From assembly GCA_018269055.1 (NCBI GenBank), contig JAFDVI010000053.1:1-49093 (forward strand): a DNA stretch of 49,093 nt, written 5' to 3'. Under the pieces are notes generated by a model. It searched no databases. It had not been told where the DNA came from and saw only the letters and a list, made by a program, of their open reading frames with translations. This DNA is from Acidobacteriota bacterium (GTDB taxonomy: Bacteria; Acidobacteriota; Blastocatellia; RBC074). Positions 8,361-17,893 of the stretch are shown piece after piece. A program made the position numbers and the translations under genes. Each line of letters begins with the position of its first letter. Position 1 is the stretch's first letter.

Positions 8361-9668
8361 TCAATTGTCTTTGCTCGCGGTTTCAGCCGTAGTCACGGCT
8401 CGGCCTTTCTTCACTTTCAAATTCAAATCTTCAGGAATGGATTCATAAAAGATGCGGCCCTGCATCATCTCGTCTGTTGTCTTTTCGCCCCAGCGAATTG
8501 TCTTTGAAGGATCGGGATTGAATTTGTTTTTGGCGCTGTTGTCATACGTGCCGATAAATTCGACGGAGGTTCCTTTGGGAACTTTGATCGGTTCGGCAAA
8601 CACGTAACTGCGCTGCCAACTGAAGTCATAGTTTTGTACGTCAAAGAGCGTTTCGACTCGGCCATCAGGGAAGGTGAAGCGGAACGCGTAGGATTTACCA
8701 CGCAGGTGCATGTGAACGTGAAAGAATCGGATCACGGCGTCAGTCGAAAACGTGCGTTTGGAAATCAGTGAATAGTTCGCGTCGCCCGGAGGAATCTGCA
8801 AATCCTTGCGGTCACCGAACAGCATCTGCAAATTCTTTCGGATCGTGCCATCGGCGAAGTAAATCCCAAGAGAAGTTTGATCCGAAGTTTCTTTTTCATT
8901 CGGGCCGTAATGAATTTGAATGCCGAATCGCATGCCTTTGGGAATTCTGACTCCTGTGCCTTCGGGTAGCATGATGTCGTTCGTGCCCGGAACCCAGCCG
9001 GAAATCATAATCGTGCCGCGAGCCGTTGGATCGAAATCGCCTTCAAAATATCCATCTTCTGGGGCTTTCAGGCTTGGCGGAACCAGATGCGTGTTGGCGT
9101 GATGGACTGCCCTGGGGTTGCCGGGCTTGGTGACGATGCCGCGAATCCAGGTGTCTTCGGGGAAAACGTAATCGAATACGAAAAATGCGTATTGATCTGT
9201 TGGGCTAGCTTTGAGCGTGAAGGCTTTCTTGGCGGTTAGAATCAAATCCGGTTGACCGCTCGCCCAACCCGTTTTCCAGGTTTTGGGTGCTGGCAAATCT
9301 TTCGGATTTCCTTTAGCGGCTCCACCGTCTACCCATTTGCTGATAGTGGTTATTTCTTCATCGGTCAAGCGCGGGTCGTGGTCGTAGCGGCCAATTGGCC
9401 CCGAAGCGTGGAAGGGCGGCATCTGACGACTGATCACTTTTTCTTTGATGGCGCGCGCCCAAGGGCGGACTTCTTCATAGGTCGCTAACGACATGGGAGC
9501 CGAACCGCCTGCGCGATGACACTCTTCGCAGCGGTTTTGCAGGATGGGCGCGATATGTTTGCTGAAATTGATAGATGTTTTGTCAGCGGTCTTGCCGGAA
9601 ACGATTGCTGTCGAGTAAAACGCCAAACCAAATGCACACACGCAAGCAAAGAGAACAAGTTTTTTCAT
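8361..9668 (-). CDS. Exported cytochrome c / copper monooxygenase-like fusion
   Basis: A 435-residue periplasmic protein. An N-terminal signal peptide (about residues 1-24) leads to a small haem-binding domain with CEECH (Cys47, Cys50, His51). A region resembling the type II copper, ascorbate-dependent monooxygenase (PHM/DBH) fold follows: VHHANTH resembles the first copper site and HVHMHLRG matches the H-x-H motif of the second. Similar fusions are annotated in Acidobacteria and Planctomycetes as monooxygenase-like with unknown substrate; a joined electron donor and oxygenase is plausible but unproven. The ribosome site GGAAGGG precedes the ATG. It is divergent from the hydrolase gene at 9738 with only 69 bases between. 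Confidence 0.8.
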   Translation of the reverse strand: MKKLVLFACVCAFGLAFYSTAIVSGKTADKTSINFSKHIAPILQNRCEECHRAGGSAPMSLATYEEVRPWARAIKEKVISRQMPPFHASGPIGRYDHDPRLTDEEITTISKWVDGGAAKGNPKDLPAPKTWKTGWASGQPDLILTAKKAFTLKASPTDQYAFFVFDYVFPEDTWIRGIVTKPGNPRAVHHANTHLVPPSLKAPEDGYFEGDFDPTARGTIMISGWVPGTNDIMLPEGTGVRIPKGMRFGIQIHYGPNEKETSDQTSLGIYFADGTIRKNLQMLFGDRKDLQIPPGDANYSLISKRTFSTDAVIRFFHVHMHLRGKSYAFRFTFPDGRVETLFDVQNYDFSWQRSYVFAEPIKVPKGTSVEFIGTYDNSAKNKFNPDPSKTIRWGEKTTDEMMQGRIFYESIPEDLNLKVKKGRAVTTAETASKDN

Positions 9669-9737
9669 GACGAAGCCCTTCCAAATTCAAGTGTTGAAAC
9701 GGCGGCGATTATAAAACCAATCTTTGGAGATGCACAG

Positions 9738-10784
9738 ATGCCAAAATCTGATGAATTGACCCGGCGAAACTTTTTGAGCTTATGCGCTGGCGCGGGGGCC
9801 GGATTGGCGTTTGGCAAAGCGAAGGCTCAAACCCGACCAGACCTTTTGGCGATCAAAACGCGAGCCGACTGGCAGCGCGCGCGAAAACAAATTTTGGACG
9901 GCATGCAATTGCTCATGGGAAAGTTGCCGGTAGGGAAGCGCGAGAAGGTCAAGTTTTCTGAGATCGAAAAAGAAGAACTGCCTGCATTTACGCGAACAAA
10001 GATTCGGTATTTGGTGGAGCGAGACGATTGGGTGAGCGCTTACCTGCTTGTCCCCAAGAACTTGAAACGGCGAACAGCGGCGATGCTTTGTCTGCATCAA
10101 ACGATCAAAATTGGCAAAGCGGAGCCTGCGGGATTGGGCGGGAGCGCGAATCTTCAATACGCGAAAGAACTGGCAGAGCGCGGCTATGTTTGCATCGTGC
10201 CGGATTATCCTTATCTCGGCGAAAACAATTTTGATCCTTACAAAAATGGCTACGTCAGTTGCACAATGAAAGGAATCGTCAATCACATGCGGGCGGTTGA
10301 CCTGTTGCAATCGCTGCCGATGGTGGACAGCAAGCGGATCGGTTCGATTGGCCATTCGCTGGGCGGTCACAATACGCTTTTCGTTGCTGCATTCGATCCG
10401 CGCATCAAGGCGATGGTGACAAGTTGCGGCTTTACAGCGGCGAAAAAATATTACAATGGCGATCTTACCGGCTGGGCAGGCGTTCGCTACATGCCGCTGA
10501 TCGCTGAAAAGTACGGGAAAGACCCGGCGCGCATTCCCTTCGACTTTCCAGAGTTATTGGTTGCACTGGCGCCGCGTCCCCTGTTCGTCAATGCGCCATT
10601 GCACGACAGTAATTTTGAAGTTTCCGGCGTGAAAGATTGTGTGGAAGCGGCAATGCCCGTTTACGACAAGATTTTCAAAGCGAAGGATAGGTTGGTGGCG
10701 GCTTATCCTGATGCAGGACACGATTTTCCGGCAGAGATTCGCCAGCAGGTTTGGCAATTCCTTGATCGTTGGCTGAAATCGTAA
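9738..10784 (+). CDS. Tat-exported alpha/beta hydrolase
   Basis: A 348-residue protein. The N-terminus carries a twin-arginine signal (TRRNFLSLCAG) ending near AKA, so it should be exported folded. The mature part is an alpha/beta hydrolase of the dienelactone hydrolase / acetyl xylan esterase kind: nucleophile elbow GHSLGG with Ser at about 207, and the catalytic His in AGHDFP near the C-terminus. The ATG at 9738 is chosen because GGAGA lies 7 bases upstream and the Tat motif starts at once; the same frame is open upstream to 9516, but that part is antisense to the neighbouring gene. The substrate is unknown, perhaps an ester on plant or microbial polysaccharide. Confidence 0.85.
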   Translation: MPKSDELTRRNFLSLCAGAGAGLAFGKAKAQTRPDLLAIKTRADWQRARKQILDGMQLLMGKLPVGKREKVKFSEIEKEELPAFTRTKIRYLVERDDWVSAYLLVPKNLKRRTAAMLCLHQTIKIGKAEPAGLGGSANLQYAKELAERGYVCIVPDYPYLGENNFDPYKNGYVSCTMKGIVNHMRAVDLLQSLPMVDSKRIGSIGHSLGGHNTLFVAAFDPRIKAMVTSCGFTAAKKYYNGDLTGWAGVRYMPLIAEKYGKDPARIPFDFPELLVALAPRPLFVNAPLHDSNFEVSGVKDCVEAAMPVYDKIFKAKDRLVAAYPDAGHDFPAEIRQQVWQFLDRWLKS

Positions 10785-10798
10785 CCAACCGAGTCCGC

Positions 10799-11392
10799 TT
10801 ATTGGCGACACATCGGAGTCAGCAGCGAATGTTTCAACGGGCGGCAACGCAAGTCCGATTGCACGTTCAGCGTCGCGAAACATCGCAGGCGCATCCAGTG
10901 GCCGATCGCCTTGATAAATTCTTCCTCAATGCCGCCGTCGCAAAGCGAGGTTTCGGTGCCGTCGCTGGATTTGTAGTAAACAACGCCTTCGACGGAATAA
11001 TTGCGTACGTTGACGCGCGATTTGTAATACGTCGCGCCAGCATCCAGGCTGTTGGAGGTATAACCCAAAGTCGGCAAGATCGTGACGCGCGAAATTATTT
11101 TGGGGTCGGGCAAGCGAACCTTCTCGCCGTATTCACGCCGATACGCAGCCACAGCGCCATCCCACGCAGCATCAATCCATTCCAATTGCACACGATAGCG
11201 GGAATCAATGTCTTTGCGATCAAAGCCGTTGGTTTGCACGGCAATGTTATGGCGAGGAGTAAAAACAATTCGTTGTGGGCGTGCAGGGCCGAGCCATTCC
11301 TTCAACAGGACACGTTGGCTGATCGTCGGTGAGTAGCTCGCCGATGCCAAGAAAGAAGCACCTACCAACACAACCCCAAACAATTTGTACAT
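10799..11392 (-). CDS. Secreted protein of unknown function
   Basis: A 197-residue protein with a signal peptide (MYKLFGVVLVGASFLASAS). The start at 11392 has GGAGA five bases before it; frames run 11 codons further upstream without better signals. The mature part has no recognisable domain: mixed alpha/beta, many Tyr and Arg, two Cys in the last third that could form a disulfide. Its stop is 14 bases from the stop of the convergent hydrolase gene, and its start is 29 bases downstream of the smc stop, so it could be read through from smc. Confidence 0.65.
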   Translation of the reverse strand: MYKLFGVVLVGASFLASASYSPTISQRVLLKEWLGPARPQRIVFTPRHNIAVQTNGFDRKDIDSRYRVQLEWIDAAWDGAVAAYRREYGEKVRLPDPKIISRVTILPTLGYTSNSLDAGATYYKSRVNVRNYSVEGVVYYKSSDGTETSLCDGGIEEEFIKAIGHWMRLRCFATLNVQSDLRCRPLKHSLLTPMCRQ

Positions 11393-11421
11393 AACCATCT
11401 CCAATGTTGGGAGAGCTTGCG

Positions 11422-14400
11422 TCAATTAAGTTTGACGGAAATCAGCTTTGAAACGCCAGGGTCTTCCATGGTCACGCCGTACAATGTCTTCGCAGCTTCC
11501 ATTGTTCGTTTGGCGTGCGTGATGACCATAAACTGCGTGTTGTTGCTCATTTCCAGAACCTTATCGGCAAAGCGGCCGATGTTCATTTCATCGAGTGGGG
11601 CGTCAACTTCGTCAAGCAAACAAAACGGGCTGGGGCGGTATTTAAAAATGCCCAGCACCAGCGCCATCGCGGTCATCGCCTTTTCGCCGCCGGAAAGCAG
11701 CAAGACATTTTGAAGCCTTTTTCCTGGAGGTTGTGCGATGATTTCAATGCCACTTTCCAAAACGTCTGTTTCGTCAATCAAGCGCATCTCAGCCTGGCCG
11801 CCACCGAATAATTCCACAAACATGGTTTTGAAGTTGGCATTGACGGCATGGAAAGTTTCTGTGAATCGTTCGCGTGACCGTTTTTTTATTTCGGCAATCG
11901 CCGCTTGCGTATCAGCGATGGCTTTTTCAATATCTGTTTTTTGCGTGTCCAGAAATTCAAACCGCTCTTCGACTTCAGTCAATTCCTGAAGCGCCATCAT
12001 GTTGACAGGCCCCAGCGCATCAATTTTTGCTCGCAGCTCATCCAGTCGAACTTTGGCGGTTTCCAAATTGAAGTCTTCGGGAACCTGCCAAAATGAAATT
12101 TCAAAGTTGTCGTCAAATGCCAACTCATCATCGTCCAATTCTGAACTTTGTTTGGTACTACCTGGGTCTGATAACGGATCAGCGTTTGCCGTTTCAGAAA
12201 AATCGGCGCTGGGCAGGGAAGAAGGAGCTTGTTCATCGAAATCAGCTTTTTGATGGGGAAAAGCCTCCACAGTCTTCCTGCTTTGTTCCAGACGCTCGCA
12301 AACTTCAACAATGTTTTCGCCCAACTCCGCATGACAGGTTTGAACCAAATGCTCAAGGTTGCTCGTCAATTTCGCTCTTTCGATTTCCTTGGTTGCACGT
12401 TCTTCCCGAGCTTGCATGGAAGATTCTCGGGCTTGCCGAAGTTGAGCATCCAAAAATTCCAACCGCTCACGAGCAGCCGCCAACTCAATTTGTCTCGCCT
12501 CCAGTTCAGAAGACCGCAATTGCTGTTGGGCAATTAATGACTGCAAGCGATCCGTCGTTTCAACCAGGGAGCTTTGCGTGGAATTGGATTGTTCTTCAGC
12601 TTCGATGACTTCAAAACGGCTTCGCTCCAAACGACTCTCCAAATCGGCGGATTCATTCTCCAGGCGTCGAATATCGTTTGATAAGCCGCGCCTGCGTTCA
12701 GTTTTCGCAGCAAACTCTACGCGCCGAGCCGACAGTTCCTGCGCACGCAATTCAGAAGCGCGTCTTAGCTCGCTTAATTCCGTTTGAGTGGCGTTAGCTT
12801 CTTGCTCTGATTCAGCCCGAACCTGTTCGGCTTCTGACATTTGTTCGGTGGCATGTTGAAGCTTGCCATCAAAGTCAGCGCGTTCAGTTTCTACCTGAAT
12901 GGTTTCCTGCTCGATCACGCGGATGTGCGTCGTTGTACGCTCCAGTTCCCTGGCGAATTGTTGCAACTGCTCACGCTGGACAGCCAGTTGTTTTTCGACT
13001 TGGCGTTGCTCGGTGTCCAACCGTTGCTGTTCAGCTTCTAATTCAACAATGCGGGAATTGGTCTGATTCAGCGCCGTTTCGATCTTCTCTATATCGGTAT
13101 TCAACGATTCGAGTTTCAGCGTCAACTCGCCGATTTCACGCTTGAGTGTTAAAACACCAATTCCGCGATTTTCACCACCACCGCCAGTGATGATGCGCCC
13201 GCCGACCACACGCTCACCTGTGCGCGCAAGCATCATCGTTGCGTGAGCATTGCCATTCTGAGAAATCGAAGCGGTTAACGCTTCGCTCACGTCGTTGACG
13301 ATTTTGGCATTGGCAAGACTCGGCATCGCAAACTTGAATGCATCTGCCAGTTCCGACTTAAGTCCGATTATTGATACTAGCGTCTGATAACCATATACAA
13401 AATTTCCATTAACCTGAACAGAAGAGGAAATAGGAGCATAGTGAGTCTCCACAACCTGATTGCTGTTCTGACCTTTATTGATTACCAGGAACGTTGCTCT
13501 TCCGGCACCCTCCCTCTTCAGAAATTCAATTGCCCGAAGTGCATCATCGAAACTTGGAACTACAACAAATTGCAACTCTTCTCGTAAAGAGGCTTCAAGA
13601 AGGGATTCATGCTCTGGAGTCACCTTTACGAAGTCCGCCAATGTGCCAAGCGTACGAAAATTCTGAGATTGGGCTTTGGGGCTAAAAAGAGCTTGAACCG
13701 CTTCTGAAAAATAGGAGTGTTGTTCGTCTAGCTGAGTCAGAGACCTCAATCTTTGCTCGGCAGCCATCATTTCATGTTGAAGAGTCGAAAGTTTGGCATG
13801 TGTTTCATCGCGATTTTTGCGAGCCTGAGTCAGTTCATGGCCCTTAATCGTGAGTTCCTCTCCGAGCAACTGCTGCCTGGCAGACATCTCTTCAACCGTG
13901 GCAATCAATTCATTATGCTGCTGTTGCACCTTCTCAGCCTGCGCACTCGCGCGCTGGCGTTCGGCAGTCAAACCATTCAAGCGAACATCGCAACGATCCA
14001 ACGATTCAGTAAATTGCCGTTTTAATTGTTGCCAACGGTCAACCGTAGTTCCGTTTTCGTAAACCTTCTTTCGAGCTTCTTCCAGCCTTTTTTCAGCCTG
14101 TGCATCGCGTTCAGCTTGTAGGCGATGACCGTTTTCCGCTTCGGCTAGAGCTTTGCTTTCGGCGTTAATTTCCAGTTCTATCTGCTGCAAATCATTTTTC
14201 AGGCGCGAAGTCTCTTGCTCGATAATCTGGGTGCGTTCGGTAATGACTGCCTGATCTCTGGAAAATTGCTGAGACCGGACTGCCAGCGATTGAAGTTGCT
14301 GGTTCAGGTAAGTTTGTTGTTGGCGCGAACGTTCGACTTCTACGTTCACGTCCGCTGTGAGTTGTCGAACTTCATTCAGCGATTCTTCGGACTTACGAGA

Positions 14401-15498
14401 AAGTTGTGTTTCGCTTGTCTGTTCTTCTTCGAGCCCTGCGATTGAAACCGCAATTTGCGCTTCGCGCTCTGAGCTTGCCTCAAGCGCAGTTTCCAATTCT
14501 TCTAAAACTTTGGTTGTTGCTCGAAAATCAACGACATAAACAGAGCGCATCAGGTCGCGCATTTCCTGCCGGAATTTTTGATAGCGACGAGCGCGTCCCG
14601 CCTGTCTACGCAAACTATTTTGCTGTCGTTCGATTTCGGCCAGAATGTCACTGACGCGGGAAAGATTCTGTTTTGACGCTTCCAGCTTTAATTCAGCCGC
14701 ATGCTGTCGCATTTTGAATTTTGAAATGCCAGCCGCTTCTTCGATCAAAGCCCGGCGATCCATGGGCTTTGCTGAAAGCACTTGTCCAATGCGTCCTTGC
14801 TCAATAATCGCGTAGTGTGCGCCGCCCAAGCCGGTTCCGGCAAATAAATCCTGTACATCGCGCAAGCGACAAGACCGGCCGTTCATCTCATATTCGCTTT
14901 CGCCCGTTCTGTATAACCGCCGACCGACAACAATCCGTTCGCCCTCATGAAAAACTTTCACGCCTGACACTGCGGAGGATCTACGGCCTTTTTTGGCTTG
15001 GTGTGACTGGACTTCCTTTTCAATGTCTTTTGACTCAGACTCCTCAATCGGCGGGGCTGTTTCATCAGGGGGATCGCTGACCTGTTCTTGAGAGGGAATT
15101 TGCGCTTCGGTCTGAAGTTCTTGTTGATATGCCTCAGCCTGCTCGACAGCGTGAGCGGCTTTCTGCGCGATTTCGGCGGCGTGCTTTTCAGCGTCAGCCG
15201 CAGTGGCTTCTCCTCGAATTTCGAAGGTTTCCTGAACAACCATCGTCAGCATGACTTCCGCCATTCCAGCGGCTTGACGATTGCGGCTCCCCTGAAAAAT
15301 CACGTCTTCCATTTTGCTGCCGCGCAACGCTTTTGCGCGCTGTTCACCAATTACCCAACTGATCGCGTCTGCGACATTCGATTTTCCGCAGCCGTTTGGG
15401 CCGACAACCGCAGTAATGCCTTCCTGGTCAAAAATGACCTCCGTTGAATCGCAAAACGATTTAAAGCCTTGAATGGATAATTTTTCGATCCTGAGCAT
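11422..15498 (-). CDS. smc: Chromosome segregation ATPase SMC, with extra insertions
   Basis: The condensin ATPase. The N-terminal head has Walker A GPNGCGKS (residues 33-40). Long coiled coils flank a hinge (about 590-760, with GGRIITGGGG at its end). The C-terminal head has the signature LLSGGEKAM and Walker B CLLDEVDAPLD. At 1358 residues it is clearly longer than the usual roughly 1150-1200. The extra length includes about 85 residues inside the N-terminal head (about 91-178; Gln/Glu/Ala-rich then Pro/Glu-rich) and an acidic segment (Ser/Asp/Glu-rich, about 1115-1160) close to the C-terminal head. The reading frame is open throughout, so these are not frameshifts. A good sigma-70 promoter lies 74-103 bases upstream. 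Confidence 0.95.
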   Translation of the reverse strand: MLRIEKLSIQGFKSFCDSTEVIFDQEGITAVVGPNGCGKSNVADAISWVIGEQRAKALRGSKMEDVIFQGSRNRQAAGMAEVMLTMVVQETFEIRGEATAADAEKHAAEIAQKAAHAVEQAEAYQQELQTEAQIPSQEQVSDPPDETAPPIEESESKDIEKEVQSHQAKKGRRSSAVSGVKVFHEGERIVVGRRLYRTGESEYEMNGRSCRLRDVQDLFAGTGLGGAHYAIIEQGRIGQVLSAKPMDRRALIEEAAGISKFKMRQHAAELKLEASKQNLSRVSDILAEIERQQNSLRRQAGRARRYQKFRQEMRDLMRSVYVVDFRATTKVLEELETALEASSEREAQIAVSIAGLEEEQTSETQLSRKSEESLNEVRQLTADVNVEVERSRQQQTYLNQQLQSLAVRSQQFSRDQAVITERTQIIEQETSRLKNDLQQIELEINAESKALAEAENGHRLQAERDAQAEKRLEEARKKVYENGTTVDRWQQLKRQFTESLDRCDVRLNGLTAERQRASAQAEKVQQQHNELIATVEEMSARQQLLGEELTIKGHELTQARKNRDETHAKLSTLQHEMMAAEQRLRSLTQLDEQHSYFSEAVQALFSPKAQSQNFRTLGTLADFVKVTPEHESLLEASLREELQFVVVPSFDDALRAIEFLKREGAGRATFLVINKGQNSNQVVETHYAPISSSVQVNGNFVYGYQTLVSIIGLKSELADAFKFAMPSLANAKIVNDVSEALTASISQNGNAHATMMLARTGERVVGGRIITGGGGENRGIGVLTLKREIGELTLKLESLNTDIEKIETALNQTNSRIVELEAEQQRLDTEQRQVEKQLAVQREQLQQFARELERTTTHIRVIEQETIQVETERADFDGKLQHATEQMSEAEQVRAESEQEANATQTELSELRRASELRAQELSARRVEFAAKTERRRGLSNDIRRLENESADLESRLERSRFEVIEAEEQSNSTQSSLVETTDRLQSLIAQQQLRSSELEARQIELAAARERLEFLDAQLRQARESSMQAREERATKEIERAKLTSNLEHLVQTCHAELGENIVEVCERLEQSRKTVEAFPHQKADFDEQAPSSLPSADFSETANADPLSDPGSTKQSSELDDDELAFDDNFEISFWQVPEDFNLETAKVRLDELRAKIDALGPVNMMALQELTEVEERFEFLDTQKTDIEKAIADTQAAIAEIKKRSRERFTETFHAVNANFKTMFVELFGGGQAEMRLIDETDVLESGIEIIAQPPGKRLQNVLLLSGGEKAMTAMALVLGIFKYRPSPFCLLDEVDAPLDEMNIGRFADKVLEMSNNTQFMVITHAKRTMEAAKTLYGVTMEDPGVSKLISVKLN

Positions 15499-15571
15499 GA
15501 AAAGATTTTACCGCCTCGGGGAAGCTTTACGAGACACCACAACTAATTGGGCTGTTAAAAATTGAGCGCGC

Positions 15572-15601
15572 ACTATACGGTAGGAAATTTGGCTTTGTCA
15601 A
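15572..15601 (-). promoter_or_regulatory. Sigma-70 promoter of smc
   Basis: On the minus strand, TTGACA (15601-15596), an 18-base spacer, then TATAGT (15577-15572), about 75 bases before the smc start codon. The -35 box is a perfect consensus match and the -10 matches five of six. Confidence 0.65.
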
Positions 15602-15697
15602 ACTTCTGATTTTTGGCTGAGATACGGCTCCGTCAGTACCTTTTGGCTGAAATCGTTGGGCCACTCAGATGATGGGCGAACGAGAAATGCAAGGAAA

Positions 15698-16489
15698 CTA
15701 GAGCGCTCCGGCACGTTCAAAATAAGGTTCCATCAAACGTATTCCTTCCAATCCTGGCAGGGTTCCGATTTTGGTGTCCACTTCCCGAACCAATTTTTGG
15801 CCAAGATCTGCCGGGAACAGAATTAAAAACAGTCGTTTCACCTCGGCAGGTGTTTTTACGCCTGCGCCGACCGGAACCCAGTTGAGTTCCAATAGCTTTC
15901 GCGTAAGCGCGCGGGCACCTTTCGATTTTTCCAGTAATTCGCGCGCGTGGTTGAAATACCAGGCGAAATGGCGGCGTTCTTGCCTGGCGATTCGATCAGA
16001 TAGGGCTTTCAACACCGGGTTTCTGGTAAATGTGCTGAGATGTTCGTAACCGCGCAGCGTTGTCATTTCCTGAACCGCGCCAAAGGCCAGGTACACAGCC
16101 GGGAATTGATGGTAAAAGATTTTTGACAGCAATGGCGCAAACAGCATTTCCAGCCATTCGTTTAATCGAGCGCGGGATTTGACCTTTTCAACTCGATTTT
16201 CTTCCAATGGATGCCCGCATTGCGCCAATAGATTGGCCAGCTCGTAACCGTGGAAAAATTCTTCATAATTCCAGGTCGTCAAAAACGCCGAAACATCCGG
16301 TTTGAAGGCAATTTTCATTTGCAACAACATCCGTAAGTAGCGAATCGTCTGGCTTTCGATGTCCGAAAAGTATGTCAACACAAACTGTTCATCGTCGGTT
16401 AGACCGATATTTCTGGCCTTGTCCCAGTCTAAATCTTTCGTTTCAATTTTGGCGGAAATGGATATGTAGCGATCAAAATCTGGTCTCAT
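15698..16489 (-). CDS. Acyl-ACP desaturase-like diiron protein
   Basis: A 263-residue all-helical protein resembling soluble acyl-ACP desaturases (ferritin-like fold). All six expected iron ligands can be placed: Glu in SDIESQT, Glu and His in YEEFFH (about 77 and 80), Glu in VQEMTT, and Glu and His in QERRH. In the family these enzymes put a double bond into an acyl chain carried on ACP, using oxygen and reduced ferredoxin; the substrate here cannot be read. The frame is open to an ATG at 16591, but the ATG at 16489 has a GGAG ribosome site 8 bases upstream and gives a family-like N-terminus, so I use it. Confidence 0.7.
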   Translation of the reverse strand: MRPDFDRYISISAKIETKDLDWDKARNIGLTDDEQFVLTYFSDIESQTIRYLRMLLQMKIAFKPDVSAFLTTWNYEEFFHGYELANLLAQCGHPLEENRVEKVKSRARLNEWLEMLFAPLLSKIFYHQFPAVYLAFGAVQEMTTLRGYEHLSTFTRNPVLKALSDRIARQERRHFAWYFNHARELLEKSKGARALTRKLLELNWVPVGAGVKTPAEVKRLFLILFPADLGQKLVREVDTKIGTLPGLEGIRLMEPYFERAGAL

Positions 16490-16636
16490 CAAATTGACTC
16501 CTGGTTTCAGTCGATGCATTTTGAAGAATAATGAAGCGACGATTTCGACAGCAGGGAAACGCTGACCTGTGTCTGCCTGAAATACGACCATCGCGTCTGA
16601 TTGGATTTCTGAACCAAGAGGAAGGCTGCGAAGAAT

Positions 16637-16984
16637 TTATTGGCCGAAGGTACCAATTAAAACCAGAATCGCTCCAATGACAACATGCAAAATATCGTCA
16701 ACTCTAGTCCATTTGAATTGGCGCTTCGGGAAAAGATTGGCGAAGCTCGCAACGGCTTGATATAAATCAATCAATCCAAAGCCGATGTTAAATGTCCTGA
16801 TCGCGTCTTCATATCCAGTCAAAATGATGATGACTCCAAGAATGCCGAATGCAATATGAAAGGTATTATAAGGAGCTTCTCCGCTGGTCAGGCTTTTGTT
16901 GGCTGGAATGACGAACCCTAATATGCCAACCAGGATAAGGATCGGGGCAAAAATCGCCAACGTCAGTGAGTTCAAATGTTCCAT
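16637..16984 (-). CDS. Small four-helix membrane protein
   Basis: A 115-residue protein with four hydrophobic segments (about residues 7-27, 42-59, 66-83 and 96-113) and little else. The layout, with FHIAFGILGV and a C-terminal VDDILHVVIGAILVLIG, resembles DUF4383-type small integral membrane proteins; the role is unknown. It lies between the desaturase-like gene and the FKBP gene on the same strand, with gaps of about 75-150 bases, so co-transcription is possible but not clear. Confidence 0.65.
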   Translation of the reverse strand: MEHLNSLTLAIFAPILILVGILGFVIPANKSLTSGEAPYNTFHIAFGILGVIIILTGYEDAIRTFNIGFGLIDLYQAVASFANLFPKRQFKWTRVDDILHVVIGAILVLIGTFGQ

Positions 16985-17058
16985 GTGGGGCTTGCCTGTG
17001 AGAAATAGTCGGGCGTCAGGACATACTCAACGCTCGAAATCAGTTAGCAATCAGGAAA

Positions 17059-17568
17059 CTACTTTACGTCCAGTAATTCTACCTCGAAGACCAAAGTGGC
17101 ATTGGGAGGGATATCTGCGCCTGCACCTCTCGCACCATATCCCAAGTTGGAAGGAATGACCAGTTTGCGTTTGCCGCCAACTCGCATTCCCATGACCCCT
17201 TCATCCCAACCTTTGATGACCTCACCGGTTCCAATTGTGAAGGTAAACGGCTGGCCGTGATCCAGCGAGCTATCAAACTTTTTCCCATTTTCCAATGTAC
17301 CGGTGTAATGAACGGTCACTTGCTTTCCAGGCGAAGGCTTCGCTCCACGTCCATTCACCTCGTTGGTGTATTTCAGCCCGGACTTGGTGGTGATTTCAAC
17401 CCCGATTGGCTCGCTATCGCCGAACCAGTACCAGTAAATTCCAAATCCCGCGACGGTAGCAAGTATCAGCAGCCATAAGATTTTATTGGTTTTGCCGCTG
17501 GAGTTTTTCGAAGCCGCACTTTTGGGAATGTAGCCACGACCTTTTTTGGTGTTTCGTGAATTCGACAA
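17059..17568 (-). CDS. Membrane-anchored FKBP-type peptidyl-prolyl isomerase
   Basis: A 169-residue protein. A basic N-terminal tail and one membrane segment (about residues 30-46) precede a complete FKBP domain (about 60-169) with VTVHYTGTLENGKKFDSS, the active-site region GEVIKGWDEGVMGM, LGYGARG and the final FEVELLDVK. It catalyses cis-trans isomerisation of proline bonds; the N-in anchor places the domain in the periplasm, where it would help protein folding. The start codon is TTG, supported by AAGGAG nine bases upstream. Confidence 0.92.
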   Translation of the reverse strand: MSNSRNTKKGRGYIPKSAASKNSSGKTNKILWLLILATVAGFGIYWYWFGDSEPIGVEITTKSGLKYTNEVNGRGAKPSPGKQVTVHYTGTLENGKKFDSSLDHGQPFTFTIGTGEVIKGWDEGVMGMRVGGKRKLVIPSNLGYGARGAGADIPPNATLVFEVELLDVK

Positions 17569-17647
17569 TTGGAAATGCTCCTTGCTTAATTCGGCTCAAT
17601 CAGACGAACAAGTTGATGAGTGATGCCGGTAGAAATCGAGCGGAAAA

Positions 17648-17680
17648 GCTAAAGGGCTACGCGTGCGGTAGCCCTTTAGC
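17648..17680 (-). terminator. Rho-independent terminator of the tRNA gene
   Basis: A perfect 13-bp stem (GCTAAAGGGCTAC at 17648-17660 with GTAGCCCTTTAGC at 17668-17680) with a 7-base loop, followed on the minus strand by TTTT. It starts 9 bases after the tRNA 3' end. Confidence 0.85.
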
Positions 17681-17688
17681 GATTTTGA

Positions 17689-17759
17689 CTGGGAGGCAGG
17701 GAGTCGAACCCCGATAGGCGGATCCAGAGTCCGCAGTCTTACCATTAGACGACCTCCCA
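17689..17759 (-). tRNA. tRNA-Gln (anticodon CUG)
   Basis: A 71-base cloverleaf: acceptor stem TGGGAGG/CCTCCCA, D stem GTCT/AGAC, anticodon stem GCGGA/TCCGC with loop CTCTGGA (anticodon CTG), T arm CGGGG/CCCTG with TTCGACT loop, discriminator G. CCA is not encoded. It has its own consensus promoter and terminator, so it is an independent unit. Confidence 0.95.
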
Positions 17760-17773
17760 CTGAAAGCGAGCGC

Positions 17774-17802
17774 AATATATGAGCCGGGCTTTGATCTGTC
17801 AA
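17774..17802 (-). promoter_or_regulatory. Sigma-70 promoter of tRNA-Gln
   Basis: On the minus strand TTGACA (17802-17797), a 17-base spacer and TATATT (17779-17774). The -10 box ends 14 bases before the tRNA 5' end, so the leader should be short. This is the best promoter match in the window. Confidence 0.8.
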
Positions 17803-17893
17803 GACGCGCAAAAAGAGAAGAAATGAGCTATCCGGCTCACGGTTCGTGGAGTTCCACATTGCCGAAAAGTCAGCGCATGACTAAGATCAAGCT

